Shown: positions 50,401 to 62,093 of the stretch, piece by piece
Position numbering within the stretch: position 1 is the first letter of the stretch
Layout: each line of letters opens with the position of its first letter
Assembly: GCA_018350325.1 (NCBI GenBank)
Contig: JAEVLN010000003.1
Location: 83,985-147,984 of the forward strand
DNA length: 64,000 nt
Reading direction: 5' to 3'
DNA from: Globodera rostochiensis
Lineage: Eukaryota; Nematoda; Chromadorea; Rhabditida; Heteroderidae
The notes under the pieces: generated by a model
Database searches by the model: none
Told to the model about the DNA's origin: nothing
The model's input: the letters and a program-made list of their open reading frames with translations, nothing else
Made by a program: the position numbers and the translations under genes

Positions 50401-52179
50401 TCTTCCTTCAAACATTTTCCAATTATTTAATAATTGTTGCCTTTTTTTGAAGCAATTTTCATAAATTTTGCCAATTTTTAAATAGTAAAATTCGACAAGT
50501 CCGACGCACGCAAAAGCACCCACTCACTTTCAGCATTTCATAGGATGGCACCAAACGGACACCGTTCGACTGCTGCTGCTGATCGTCCGGATTCCAATAA
50601 ATTGAAAATCCGGTAATGTCAATTTTCTTGAAAATGTTAACGCCTTCCGCACTTTGCACAAAGCCTGGGCGCTAAAAATTAAAATAAAGAAAAGAAAAAC
50701 ATCAAATGTTAAATACTAAGAGTTGTTAAATCCCGTTTGTTTGTTGTAATTTTCTGATCAAATTTTTTTTAGGGGTGAGAGAATGTCTCAACATGAAAAT
50801 TTAATATTAATTGTCCTGTTTTTGAGCGGATTTTATTATTGTATGCCCGAACTGCTTCTAGCACTTACCCAATTGGAATTTGTTGTCTGAATGGTCAACG
50901 ACTGAATGGTGACACCAAAGTTGTACGACGGGCATTCGTAACGAATGTGCGCATTCTCCAAGATCACCTGGGACAAAAATGGAAACATAATCTAAAATTT
51001 AAAAACGGAGGCCCAAAAAATGCTAGGGGGGGGGGGGTAATTTCAAGAAATAAAATGTTAACAAAAAATTAGAGAATCGATGCCCTATCACAAATTCGTT
51101 TAATGTGAAAGAGACAATGAAAGTAGGCCTCAAACCTGAATGTTGTTCGATATGGAGGACAACAATGAGGCACCCCACCATGAATTCTGCTCGATGGTGT
51201 CCTCCGTGGACTCAATGCCAAGCTGTTCGAGCAGTTTCCTCTGAAAATTCTGTTTGTTGATAAAATGTAATGCTTTAAGAAAAAATTGACGAAATTTCGC
51301 AAAGCCCCCCTATAATTAGTCCCTCAACAAAAATTCACTTTATGCCCCGTCTCCAACTCATCCAGCCAACGCTCGCACCTCTGCTGCTGCCATTTGTCCA
51401 CCGTTTGCACGTCGTGGAACTGCGAAGTCGCAGAGGGGGGGCCGAGCAGTGCGACACAGTCGCGCAAGCGAAGCGTCCATGGCTGACTGCGAATGTGCGC
51501 CAGCGGAATGCGCAGCTGAAGCGCGCCGATGACACCGCATTTCACCTAAGGCCAAAAAACCTTATTCAAAAAACATCTTTATAAACGTTCAGGGTGGCCA
51601 AGTGTTTTTCTGATAAAGAAATACAAGAAATATACTGTTTTTGAAGGTCCGAAGAGTTCCTTAGAAGAAGACAAATTTCAAACCACACCTTAATTCGATT
51701 TTCCTTGCTCTGTTTAATCGTTTGAATAAACATTTTATGTAAAGGTTGGTTAAGTGTTTTTGCCAATCGGAAGTTATTCAAATTTATCCGCAAATAAACT
51801 AAATTCAGGGCAGTAATTTACAACTTTTCTTCATTTAATGCTGATAACACGTAGAACATACCTGGACCGGAATGTCGAACTTGCTGAGCGCGGTCGTGCG
51901 CAAAGGAACATTTTCCAAGTCAACTTGCCCTGAATGTGTTTGACTTTATGATTCGAGTTGAAGCAAACCTCGCAAAAAAAATTTTGCATTTTTGAAAATT
52001 TAAAGAAATGAATTGGCGTGGAAACCTCCAAATTTTTTTCTGCTCATTTCATTATGATAATTTGCTCGAGGAGCTAAAGAACGACCTTGAAGCAGAGCAA
52101 TTGACAGTTGATCGGTGTTCAGCTTGAAGTACTCGCCCACATAATTGTTTAGTACCCAAGCGACCAAACTTTCAAGCAT
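38443..52179 (-). CDS. vps-13D: VPS13D-type bridge lipid-transfer protein
   Basis: Very large chorein-family protein that moves phospholipids between organelle membranes; VPS13D acts at ER, mitochondrial and peroxisomal contacts. The start at 52179 gives [18 protein letters not shown] and [12 protein letters not shown], which resembles VPS13D more than VPS13A/C (AWVLN, TDQLS). Next exons: [20 protein letters not shown] (51925-51855), [16 protein letters not shown] (51545-51340), [19 protein letters not shown] (51240-51135), [18 protein letters not shown] (50970-50870), FSIYWNPDD (50670-50530), [14 protein letters not shown] (50110-49975), [10 protein letters not shown] (49905-49700). Some 25 further exons fill 49.5-40 kb. 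C-terminal exons carry [17 protein letters not shown] (39780-39600) and [20 protein letters not shown] (39487-39340), the conserved VPS13 C-terminal helices. The last exon has a His/Gln tract and [17 protein letters not shown], ending at 38443. I saw no UBA domain. A MULE-like insertion sits in one intron. Individual middle exon borders were not all fixed. Confidence 0.93.
40931..41178. mobile_element. foldback MITE with 9-bp duplication (MULE-like)
   Basis: 248-bp element in a VPS13D intron. The left arm has GGTATGTTTTGCCAACCCAG and the right arm contains its near-complement (CTGGGTTGGTAAAATGTACA). The flanks are the exact 9-bp repeat CTCAAAAAG (40922-40930, 41179-41187). Nine-base duplications and long inverted arms are typical of Mutator-like elements. 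No ORF. Confidence 0.8.
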
Positions 52180-52315
52180 TTTAATATGTAGACGAAGGAA
52201 AGCTTTGAATAAAAAGGCAAATTGATGGTCATTAAAAGTGCTATCTGTATACATATTAAGGCTCGGAATTTGTGAAAAAGCCGGGCCCGGGCCTCAATTA
52301 AGGCACTTTTTACCC

Positions 52316-52510
52316 TATTTGCGACTCATCCAGTGTCGTTTTTGTTTTAGTGGATGAAGTGTCGTTTTTGGGATGAAGTGTCGTTTTTGTTTTAGTGGAT
52401 TAAGTGTCGTGTCGTTTTTGTTTTAATGGATGAAGTGTCGTTTTTGGGATGAAGTGTCGTTTTTGTTTTAGTGGATGAAATGTCGTTTCTGTTTAGTGGA
52501 TGAAATGTCG
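52316..52510. repeat. minisatellite of GTGTCGTTTTTG(TTTTA)GTGGATGAA
   Basis: About seven imperfect direct repeats in the region between the VPS13D start and the small membrane-protein gene, i.e. in the shared 5' region of two divergent genes. Unit length varies because the middle block is sometimes missing. Confidence 0.7.
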
Positions 52511-52798
52511 CGTGGATAAAATGTAATCCTGCACCTGCGGATTTTTTACACTATAAAGCTGCTCTCATTCGCACTACCAAATCGTTTCACCTTTAAAGAT
52601 TCAATTTTTCTATATTTGATTAAACCAAATAAAAAAATTATTTTACTTAAGAAAATTCAAATGTAAAAAAATAAATTTGTCTTTTTGTAATTTATTTAAT
52701 TTTGCCTTTAATTACTTTTATTTTTCTCGTTAATAATTAACGCTAATTTTAGCATAAATAATCACACAAATTGTCAATTAATACACACAGCATCCACA

Positions 52799-53170
52799 AT
52801 GGCAGACGCTTATGGATTTCTCGACAGAATGACACAACGCTTTACGCGAGGACGACGCGGCAAAACGCCTACGACAACCAACGAGGATGATTCGCGTCTT
52901 TCTGGTGAGTGGAAATTCGTCGAAGCTGATCGATGATGGACTCTAAGATCCTACTCAAAATTTTCAGAGCATAAACGGAAGCGGAATGACGCTGCTGGCG
53001 CTGGCTTCGGCTGTGTGTGCATCACCGTGTGCATCATTGTGGTGGTCATTATCGTCGCGCTCGGCGGATTCACTTTGGTCATGGCGCTCATGTCGACGGA
53101 AAGCTTCAAGGATAGCCCGCTGGAGGGCCTTTCAAAGCTGCTCCATGGAGAGAAGGATGACTCTGACTGA
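52799..53170 (+). CDS. small single-pass membrane protein
   Basis: Two exons, 52799-52904 and 52968-53170, join in phase (TCT G|gtgagt ... ttttcag|AG CAT). The product is about 102 residues. The N-terminus is basic and Thr-rich (MADAYGFLDRMTQRFTRGRR). One long hydrophobic segment follows (CVCITVCIIVVVIIVALGGF, continuing TLVMALM). The tail is charged and acidic (ESFKDSPLEGLSKLLHGEKD). There is no cleavable signal, so it is probably tail-in/single-pass. Two AATAAA signals follow at 53312 and 53323, so the gene looks complete. The family is not recognised. It is divergent from VPS13D. Confidence 0.75.
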
Positions 53171-53900
53171 TGCTTCGTCCGTAATTAGCTGTTGTTGTCT
53201 TAATGTGTGCATTTGCCTAATTATCTGATCTGCGGATCGCTGTTAATTGTTCCTTATATTTTACCCGTTGTTGTGTATGAATGTTCATGTATCTCGCTCA
53301 TGTTTGGTCAGAATAAAGATTGAATAAAGCATTTTAGTACCTATCTAATTTGATTTCATAGTTAGAAAAAACAAAAATATGTAAGAATCACAGCGGTTTC
53401 GAGATTTTGCAAAAACATTGATTTGTGGAAGTTTTTGAAATTGACAAAATGTTCGGATCGGGGTTTGACCTGCAAATTTTCAGATTGTTGTTTTTGATTG
53501 GTTTTTTGTTATGTATTGTTCCTTTGAAAAAAATCTGAATAAACAAAAAAGCTCGTCAATTTGCGGCCAAACTCCCCTTTGAAAGTGGCGGGGCCCAAAC
53601 GACCCCCACTCGGCCCGGGTCCTAACGCCCTCAAAAAATTTTGTAATTCTGTCTGAACAATTTTTTCATCACGAAATATGTGTATGTAGTAATTTATGCA
53701 TATAATCTGAAATACAAAGAGAGTAGATACATACATTATACGGTTACATCAAATAGGAATAGTTATGGTACATACAGTAGAATATGATGTTACATCAACT
53801 GAACATATTAAGGCTGGCTACTCCATTTAAGGACAAATAAATTCATTTTCCGGGTTGAAGTTGTCATCTCCACCGCCTCATCTACTGGGGACTGTTCGGC

Positions 53901-55160
53901 TTACAATAACGGCCTGAAAATGGTTAACAATTAATAAGCGTTAAATAAATTGTCCACCGCCGCCTACCCAATGTCCGCATCCCGGAGGGTAAAGTAGACG
54001 AAGTTCTTCATTTCATTTGCCTCCACCTCCCACGCCGACACGCGGGACGGGTTAAACTCAAACTGAACAGGACAGCGCCACAGCACAACATTGAAGCGGC
54101 GGATGTGCCAGAACAATGCAAATCCCGCGCGAGCTGTCTGTGCCAAACGCTCTTGGGTTCGTTCATTCACCACATTGAATGCCAAAATGCGACCATTCGT
54201 CACACACGAATAGATGAGAAAGTTGACCGGCGTGGAGTTAGCGCTGAAGAAATTCTAAAAATTAAAAAATTAGTAGAAATTCACATTTAAAGGCCGCCTG
54301 TCCACCTTTTTCAGTTGTTCCGTGAGTAGCGGCCACCCCTTTCTCCATCGGTAGAATGACAACAATTTCGGAAGGCCATCGGGCCGCGGAGTCTGAAGCC
54401 ACGTGTACTGGTCTTGGCCAGGCCGTAGGTCATTGAGCGTATTGAGCGGTGCAATGGGCAGATAATGTGAGAAGATTCGTCGAAGGTTCACGCAGTCGGC
54501 GAGCACGTTCGGAGAGATGTATTTGTGCAACAGAACAAAGTCGCTTTTCCTCATGTCCATCAGTGCACTGATGCCATGCGACATCAGAGGCCAAATCTCT
54601 TGTGCCATAATGTTCCAGCAGCGTTGTTCCGTGGCCCGAATGGTAAATTGCAGCGAGATGTTCGAACTGATGAGACGCCGAATGTGACGAAGGAAAGTGA
54701 GGACTTCGCGATCAATGTAACTAAAATATGTGATCAGAACATGAATATGGCATTTGAATTCAAACTTAAAAAACTGACCAAACGTGAATTGCATCGAATC
54801 CAATTACATGGGGTGGAAGCGGAGAGTTCGCGACTGGCAAGAAGTTGGAGCTGGTGCCGTCGTTCTGTTGGGCAATTTCTGCTCCAGTGCCGCTCCTCGC
54901 TCTTTGAATGAAAAGCGTCCCAAGTGTCCACTTCCTGTGCCGTAAATGAATGTCCACGATGGCACTGAAACGGGCATTGATCAGCGCGAATTTCGTCGCG
55001 ACTTCGTCACGCCCAATCAACAACAAAGTGTCCAGCCAAATGTCGTTACAGATATTACTGAAATTGCATTGATTTTTATTAAATCAATAAACAAAAGATT
55101 CGCTCACAGTTCTTCCAATTCCTCCATGTGTCGCCGCGCCTCTCGGGGATGGTCAGACAT
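53901..55160 (-). CDS. F-box-like protein of the nematode-expanded type
   Basis: Five exons read in phase: 55160-55108, 55057-54779, 54720-54306, 54254-53968, 53913-53901. The start is MSDHPREARRHMEELEEL. Then comes an F-box-like helix block (NDIWLDTLLLIGRDEVATKF, ALINARFSAIVDIHLRHRKW). The C-terminal part has NFFSANSTPVNFLIYSCV, then NERTQERLA and FNVVLWRCPVQFE, then WEVEANEMKN. This layout (short F-box-like start, then a domain ending in RCPI and W..WE..A motifs) is one I associate with large families in cyst and root-knot nematodes. Those are thought to act as ubiquitin-ligase adaptors, but this function is inference. The last exon adds only a few residues. All junctions are GT-AG. Confidence 0.75.
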
Positions 55161-55686
55161 TCGTTTGGTTACAAGCAGAAACAAACAGAGAATTATTTAT
55201 GACGAATGAATGTTCACTACACATTTTGATCCTTTTATAGAGACCAGAATGCTTAACTATTTTTGAATGTTTGGCATAATGTTAAAAAAATAAACATAAA
55301 TGTGATTTTTTTCAACAAAATGTTCAATTTAGTATATTTAACAGTTTCCACGTTTTTTTTCCAACATCTTTGCGCTCCTCAATCAGCCTGATCAGAACAG
55401 AAAATTTTCTGTTGTTCTGAAATTCAAAATGATCAAAACCCATTAAAGGCGCACATTTAAAAAAATCCTTGAAATGATCAGAGAAAAATATTTTCATAAA
55501 GATTTGATCAAAATTTAGTAAAAACGTTTGAATTTAATCTGATCAAAATTTCGAAAACTATAAAATACAGAAAAATTTGAGTTTTAAATAGTTTTATTCG
55601 CGGGCTCCATTTCATCGTAGGCATTCAAAATGTGGACAAAAGTTTTGTAGATAAATAAATTTTTAAAAAAAATTTCGAAAATTCTT

Positions 55687-58003
55687 TCAGTTGCGCCACC
55701 TCCGCCACAAGTCGGCCTTCACCACATCAATTTCGCGTTGCGCAACGGCAATTGCCGCACTCAACTGCGCATTTTGTTGCTCAAGTTGGCACAGTTCATT
55801 CAGCAACAAATCCTTTTGCTCCTTTTGCCGTTGGCGATAGCGCGCGGCGGCCGCGTTGTTCTGATCAGAGAGATTCCGTTTTCATAAAAATCGGATAACG
55901 CCCAAGGGGAGAGAACACCGAGCAGCAGGCTGACTGGGACCGACCGGCCCCAATTTTTGATCACTTTTGATCTGATCAAACTACCGGTTTGTCCTCGTAC
56001 CGGGGAGACTAATACACAATTTGTTTTGATCAAGTTACTTTTCTGATTTGATTGATCAGCTCTTCGCCAATTTGTTATATTGTACCACGGTTCAAAAAAC
56101 TTCGGATCTATAATCGCCCCCCCCTCTCTCTCTCCTCTGATCACTCTTGCTACTCTCTTTATTACCTGTTCCCGCTTGCGCTCAAGAATCTGCTCCGCAT
56201 TTTCACCATGGCACGGCACACCAGTGTCGGCACTGGCATCATGACCATCGCCGCCGCCACACTTTGTGCTGCTCTCCGATCGTTTCTGCCTCCTCGGCAT
56301 CGTCATGCCATTGCCGCCACTTTTCACCTTTTGGAGGAATCACAAAATATGGCCCACCATTCATTGTTTAAATGATGTGAATTACCAACCAACCAATCAC
56401 CTCTTTAAGCACATGCGCAACCACCACTTTGATCAGCCGCTCCAAGTCGAGTGAAAAGACGCCGCCGGCGCCGCCGCTGGTGATCAACGCTGCATTTTCT
56501 GTCGGCGCTCTGATCAAATTGCCCAAGGGGTGGTGAACGCCATCAATTGTTGTTGCTGTTGTTGCCGTAGGCAATTTCGGTGTCTACAATCTTTTACAAA
56601 TGATTAAGGTGAAGGCTATTAAAATGTCAAAACACCTTCAGAAAATTTAAATCTTGACCAATGAATCGGAAATTATAGTCAAACCGAGATTATGTAACCT
56701 GAGAACCCCAATATTTTGGAACTGTCTACCAAAAATGCCGTCCTGATCTGATCTCTGTATGGATTTATCTGAAAATGCCGTAACTTTTTTTAAACATGTC
56801 TATCAAAATGATCAGACTAGCACTGAACTAACTATCAATAATGACCAGACCAGGCTGCTTTTTTTTGGGGGATTTTCGGCTATTGGGTCAGGATCGGGAT
56901 TTAGCCGGGATTCCGATCCCGAACCCTCGAGTTGGCGATCTCTAGTCTGAATTGTCACGAATTGGACAATCATTCGTAAAACAATTCGATCCAAAATGAT
57001 CTGATCAGAGGTTGTACAAATGATTTAAAATTATTCTGAAAATTTGGTTAAGTAATTTTTACAATTCAGCAAAAAATGATCAGAGAACATAAATATAGTT
57101 GTATAAAACGACCTGAATTGATCATTTTAAACCTGTACTAAAATGCGATGATTACCCACCACTTCCAGCATCGGTTGCTGTTCGTCGTTCTGCTGCTGGT
57201 GCTGATCGTTGTTCTGTAGCTTCTCGAACTCGTTGCACTCCCTAACAATTTCAGCATAAATTTGTTCCCTGGTCAGTGCTGTTCTGCCGTCGTCGTCGTC
57301 GTCGTCAACGTTGTTGTTATCTTGATGCTGTTGCTGCTCGTGCTCGTCGTTGTGCTGCTGCTGCTGTTGTTCAACAAATTGGAGCTGGTCACTGAACTGT
57401 TTGCCAAGTTGGGTGGTCGGAGAACAGGCGACTGTTTGGGTTGGCGAAGGCGACGCGTGGTAAACGCCGCCGTCCGATGCACCGTGGTAACGGCACAAAT
57501 TGTCGAGTTCCTGTCAGGTGCAGGTCGAAAGTATATTAAAATGCTTAAAACTGAAATGTAAAGTCTTCAATTCTAATTAAAAAGTTTCAAATTCATTCAA
57601 AATAAAAGAAAATTTGGAATGTTCAATCCTTAATTTTAGATCGGACTATCAAAATTCTCGATCAAAATCTTTGTACTTTTCGATCAAGATTGAGATCTCA
57701 TCGGTCCTCAAGTCCGATCTCTAATATATACTGATCACTGATCGGACCCTCCCACCATACCATGGCGGGTCGGTCCGGATTATGCAGATTCCCGTCCAAA
57801 TTGTACTGTGTCCCGTTTTTTGAAAAGTACTGTATCCCGTTTTTTTGTAAGTACCGTATCCCGTTTAGAAAAAACGGGACGGGCCCAGCCCTGTTACACA
57901 CCCACCCGTTGTTGGTCCTGTTCAGTTGTCCTGGGGATGCGGCTAGACGAGCAAGGCTGTCGAGGCTCGTCTGCTGAGTGGACGAAACATTCTAATTGAT
58001 TAA
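55687..58003 (-). CDS. bZIP transcription factor, ATF4/5 type
   Basis: Nuclear DNA-binding factor of the CREB/ATF family. The C-terminal exons 56327-56166 and 55860-55687 join as ILERKREQ|NNAAAARYRQRQKEQ, an ATF4-like basic region (compare EQN..AA.RYRQ). The leucine-zipper heptads follow (LLNELCQLEQQNAQLSAAIA) and the stop is at 55687. Upstream exons: 56583-56401 (Thr-rich, VFSLDLERLIKVVVAHVLKE), 57510-57133 (Gln/His/Asp-rich with LTREQIYAEIVRECNEFEKL), and one ending at 57906 (TTEQDQQR). The first exon is not identified; the frame continues left of an acceptor near 58003 without an ATG. ATF4-class genes are usually controlled by upstream ORFs in stress responses, but the needed 5' leader is not resolved here. 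Confidence 0.85.
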
Positions 58004-58635
58004 ACAATTAATTAATCATCCATTAATTAATTAGCCCATCATTAATCATTTGTGTTGTCTCGCAAAGCTAAATTGGCCAAAACGGAGTTTGCTTTTTTCA
58101 CAATTGGCCCAAACAATTTTTTGGTTGGTCCAATCGTTGCTTATCTTTTTTGCCTTTACGCTCGAATACACCTTCCCCACACTCACAATTGAGAGAAAGC
58201 TTTTGCTGATGGTAGCAAAAAATGAAAAGTTATGGAATCGGTTGGCTAATGGCGAATTTTGTTTTTTTAGATCAAATGGCGTATGCTAAATGAGGGCAAA
58301 ATGTCCAGTGGGCAAAATGAGTGTGACAAAATGAAAATGCTATCAAAAATGTGCCGTAGAGCGATGGGGGGGGGGGATTATTTATTGTACTATACAAAAG
58401 GTCCAGCGAACAAAATGACTCAACAAAATCGTTTAAACTTTCTTTTTGTTAAATTAAAAAACAAAAACCAACAATTTTAATAAAGAAAAAAAAGATAAAA
58501 TTTATTTTCAAAAACGCCTTTTTTGGTTTGGCCTTTAAAGTCTCGCCTTCCTCTTTTTCATCGGACTACTAATTGTCCTAACAAAAAAAAAGTAGACAAA
58601 AATTGTGAACAATTTGAAATTCGTTAATTGAAGTT

Positions 58636-58824
58636 TTAAAATTTAAAACCCCAACCAAATTGGTGTTGTTGTCCCGCGGCGGCGGCGCTGCTGGAGGCGG
58701 ACGAGGAGGTCGCAGCTGTTGTTGCTGTTGTTTTTGCCTGTTTCAATCGATTTGCAACACCGAATATGGAGCTGAACAGTGAGCGCTTGAGGAGAAATTC
58801 GTCGGACACAAATGGGACGGACAT
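58636..58824 (-). CDS. small ORF, Ser/Ala-rich tail, unknown
   Basis: ATG at 58824 directly follows a poly-C tract on this strand. The 62-residue product reads MSVPFVSDEFLLKRSLFSSI then FGVANRLKQAK, a Thr/Ala/Ser tract and a QFGWGFKF end. The first half looks like real protein, the tail is low complexity. It may be a stand-alone small protein or the last exon of a gene whose earlier exons lie in the GC-tract-filled region to the right. Confidence 0.4.
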   Translation of the reverse strand: MSVPFVSDEFLLKRSLFSSIFGVANRLKQAKTTATTAATSSSASSSAAAAGQQHQFGWGFKF

Positions 58825-60080
58825 ATTTTGTGGTGGGGGGGGGGGGTGGGGACGGGCAGCGAGCAGAGGCGGAGGAGTAAATTGCCCCCCACAAATGACG
58901 ACGATTTCGTGGGGGGGGGGGTTGGGGCTGTACCCCCACAAGGCAAAGGTGGGACCTTCCCCCCCCCCCCCGGGGCTGTACCCCCAGACCCCACCCCCCC
59001 CCCCTATCAATTGATGAGACAATTTGTTTAATTTTTGTACAGCCCCATCCATCAGTCGGTCTTCCGTCCATCGTCCGTCCCATTCCCGCCACTACTCCCC
59101 CCCCCCCCCGAGGGGATCCCAAATCTTTTTGTTTTATCAATAATCCCGCTGGCTGCTGGCCACAGAGTTTGGCGGGAGGCGGGGGGGGGGGGGGAGCGTT
59201 GAGCAAAGTCCAGTCCACAGCCGGTAGCAGAATGGTGAATGGTCTTTTGATCGAAAGACATTTTTCTTTAAAAAAAACGTTGTCATACGTACTGTACTAT
59301 AGGATGGACCCCTAAAGCGCCCGCCCGGTGGGGCGTGCTCTAGGGGTCCTGGCTTTTCAACATCCACAAAAAGGTCTTCGGGACACCGAGAATAAACTCC
59401 GAGAGTTCGAGACCGAAAAATGACCCCAAGACTTCGAGAACGAGAACGAGAACATTTTCCGGCCAGCATACCGAATAATACTTGCCGTGCCCGTGTTTGA
59501 ACAGTTTGGTTGGAATGTGAAAATGGTTGGTTGTTTCTAGTGGTTTCGAGATTGCACTCCATAAAAAAAATCAACAATTTAAACATTTTTTAACCTTTTT
59601 GAAATTGTTCTAACAATGAGATGAATGTTGTTTCTGTTTCAATTGTGAGAGACTTTTAAATTTAAAGCATAATTTTACACTTTTTAAAGAAATTCTAATA
59701 TTGTTGACTTTGATTTTGCCATTTTAAAACTTTTTTACACCTAATTTTGGCATTTTTGAGTTTTTAGCACTTTTTTGATGTGTTTTTAGAACATAGATAG
59801 GTATCTTAAACGGATTTATAGCACCTAAAAATAATCCACGGCTAATTAAATTTTGAAAAATAAAAATTTATCAAAATTAGACTTTCACATGGGTTTTAAA
59901 ATTTATTTTTGTTCTATATTTTTAAAAAAAGGCACCTTAAATCCATAATTCTCTGTACACCCAGCGAACGGCTTTTTTTAAAAATTTTTATTCATAAAAA
60001 CCATTTAATAAAATTGTGTGTTTTCTTCAAAAATAAGGTATTTATTTGTTTTCTTTCAACAAAATAAATACAAAAAAAAT
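58825..60080. other. poly-G/C cluster and AT-rich spacer
   Basis: 58830-59190 holds seven runs of nine or more G or C and direct copies of a block around GGGGCTGTACCCCCA. 59395-59455 is a decayed GAGACCGAGAA palindrome related to the MITEs. 59580-60080 is AT-rich with no feature I can support. Confidence 0.5.
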
Positions 60081-60298
60081 ATGCGGCGACCCGGCGGCGT
60101 TGTGCTTGTACTGCTCGCCATTCTGGGACTGCTGTTTGGTAAATTTCGAGTTTTTCCGATTTCGGACTTTATTTTCCGATTTTGCCCATCCCTGTTGTGA
60201 ACTATGTGAACCCAACAAACCAAACGCAATCGCACTAAATTGTTTTTTTTGTAGTTTTTTCGGGCTTTAGCAATTTGATTCGTTCCTTTCGTGCATAA
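60081..60298 (+). CDS. candidate 33-residue membrane micropeptide
   Basis: Exon 60081-60138 (ATG, then RRPGGVVLVLLAILGLLF) ends at a GT donor (G|gtaaat). A good acceptor (TTTTTTTTGTAG) at 60254 opens exon 60255-60298 in phase and adds VFSGFSNLIRSFRA-stop. The product would be one basic cap, one membrane helix and a short basic tail. A second in-phase acceptor near 60627 would give a different short tail. It may instead be the signal-peptide exon of a longer gene. Confidence 0.4.
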
Positions 60299-60342
60299 AT
60301 TCTTCTTTAAAAAGTATTAAAAACATTCTTCTTTCTAAAACA

Positions 60343-60470
60343 AATCAACAATGATTGATTGATACCGTTTTTCCTTGATTGATTGATTGATACCGTTTTT
60401 CCTTGATTGATTGATACCGTTTCTCCTTGATTGATTGATTATTGATACCGTTTCTCCCTGACTGATTATG
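60343..60470. repeat. TTGATTGATTGATACCGTTT minisatellite
   Basis: Four to five direct repeats of about 24-31 bp combining GATT runs with ATACCGTTT(T/C)TCC. No coding potential. Confidence 0.8.
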
Positions 60471-60810
60471 GGTTTCGGACATTTTTTTGGAATCCGGTTA
60501 CATCCCTGGCACATGCCAATAGAAAATCAATAACAAAAATATGTGTATCAATCGGTTTATTTGAGTGAACGTGAAAATTAAAAAAAAAAGTTTTTCGAAT
60601 TAAAATATGTCTCTCTTTCTTCGTCAAAGTTGTTGGCGCCCGCTATGTGTCGCTTTTCAAAGTTCGTTCGCGTTGAATGGCACTTTGTGCCGCCGGCTGT
60701 TGACTCAGTTGGTCAAGCGGTGCCCTGTCATGCTAAGTGTTTTTTTTTGTATTATTTAATGTGTGACACTTTTTTACATCCAATTCAATAAATAGGCAAT
60801 ATAGGTAATT

Positions 60811-60943
60811 AGGGATGTTCAAGACTTTTACCGAGACTTGACACCCCAAGACCCCCAAAAATCGAGACATGACCCCGGAGAAAGAGACCCAAAAAAGCGA
60901 GAAATTCTCGAGTCGAGACCGAAACTCTCGAATATCCTCCTAG
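60811..60943. mobile_element. MITE-like palindrome, relative of 18075 element
   Basis: Starts TAGGGATGTTCAAGAC and ends CTCTCGAATATCCTCCTA with GAGAC-rich interior. The ends match the copy at 18075. The flanks share only GTAAT, so target duplication is unclear. Confidence 0.5.
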
Positions 60944-61052
60944 TAATAAACTATACTAACTATCGATGACCGAACCAGGATGCCATCGAAAAACTCAAAA
61001 CGGCGGCAAACCGATTCAAAAACCCCCGGCAAATGCTCGGAAAATGGTACCC

Positions 61053-61076
61053 CCTAAGCCTAAGCCTAAGCCTAAC
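61053..61076 (-). repeat. interstitial telomere repeat (TTAGGC)n
   Basis: Plus strand reads (CCTAAG)3CCTAAC, i.e. four TTAGGC-type units on the minus strand. TTAGGC is the telomere repeat of many nematodes. It directly abuts the 3' end of the Pro/His-rich exon, so the intron donor CAG|GTTAGG is formed by the repeat. Confidence 0.85.
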
Positions 61077-61277
61077 CTGTGATGAAGGCGACGACTGAGG
61101 CGATGAACCCAGAAATGTGGCGGACGCGGGCAACAAAAATTGCGCATGATGCGGGGGAAACGTGTGAAAATGGTGACGATGGTCGTAGTCGTGGATGAGC
61201 GGCGGCGACGATGCCAACTCGCCCGAGCCGCCGGCGCCGCCGGAGGCGGGCGAGGACGGCGGCGGCGGGAACAGGCC
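61077..61277 (-). CDS. exon of a Pro/Ser/His-rich protein
   Basis: After an acceptor CCCCCCAAG the frame reads GTGLFPPPPSSPASGG, GELASSPPLIHDYDHRHHFH and ATFLGSSPQSSPSSQ up to the donor CAG|gttagg. Composition suggests a disordered region of a nuclear regulator, but no domain is present in this exon. Neighbouring exons were not found with confidence; an open segment at 61800-61620 (minus) and one at 62098-62055 with CFYCNC are candidates. Confidence 0.5.
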
Positions 61278-61354
61278 GGTGCCCTTGGGGGGAAATGGTG
61301 GTTGGTTGGTGGCAATAATGATGCTAACTACCTGACCTACCTAGCGGTACACAT

Positions 61355-61447
61355 CAGGGATGGTCGGAATTCCGATTTCCGAAAAATTTTAAGGTCTCGG
61401 AATTTCGATTTCCGAAATTTTTTGAAGGTCGTCGGCTCCCATCCCTG
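61355..61447. mobile_element. hAT-type MITE, 93 bp
   Basis: Ends CAGGGATGG / CCATCCCTG; flanks GTACACAT and GTACACAC (7 of 8 identical). Interior repeats TCGGAATTCCGATTTCCGA. CAGGG ends match the hAT consensus. Confidence 0.75.
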
Positions 61448-62093
61448 GTACACACACATACCATGGATAATGATGGACTTGTTTTATGGTCCGGTATTAT
61501 GCCGTGTTTTTTGTGACCCGCGTCCCTGGACCGCGTTTTTTTTTTTAAAATTTTAGTGACCCGTGTCCCGGCTTAAAAATTTTGTCCCGTTTTTTGAAAC
61601 ACGAACACCAGCGTAACCGCTCTGGCGTTGTGCCGTCGACTCTCAACAAGCCTAGAGAAGCGCGCGCGGCGTCCTCCCCCCTCCCCCCCTCTTACGTGTG
61701 TAATGGCAGCAAACTTGCGAGCCCCCGCGGCGAAAAAGCGCATTCGACGGGACCCGTTTTGTGCGTCCCCTTCCTGCTCTCGTTCCACAATCGGTCCGAC
61801 CGTCACTGTCTGGGGGGGGGGGGGAGATGGAAATTGTCAAAATTTGGTAGATGACTTTTGTTCACTAAATTTGTTGGGGTCGGACCAATTGTAGGAACGG
61901 AAACATAGGGAACACATCCGGTCGGGGATGTAACCGGTTTCCCGAATTCCGGTGTGTCCGGAACTGAATCGAGCCGAACTCGTCATGTTTGTAACGGTCC
62001 AGGCTCGAGTTGAAACCGGGCCTCATTAAGTAATTGATTGAGTACTTGCCAGTGGCAAAACAGTTACAGTAAAAGCATTTGGGCGCTCCCATA

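Noticed and set aside
51335..51584. Alternative ORFs on both strands across a GC-rich block
   Set aside because: They are shadows of the VPS13D exon at 51545-51340.
58643..59218. 191-codon Pro/Gly-rich minus-strand ORF
   Set aside because: It runs through several poly-G/C tracts in an arbitrary frame; only the small ORF 58824-58636 has normal composition.
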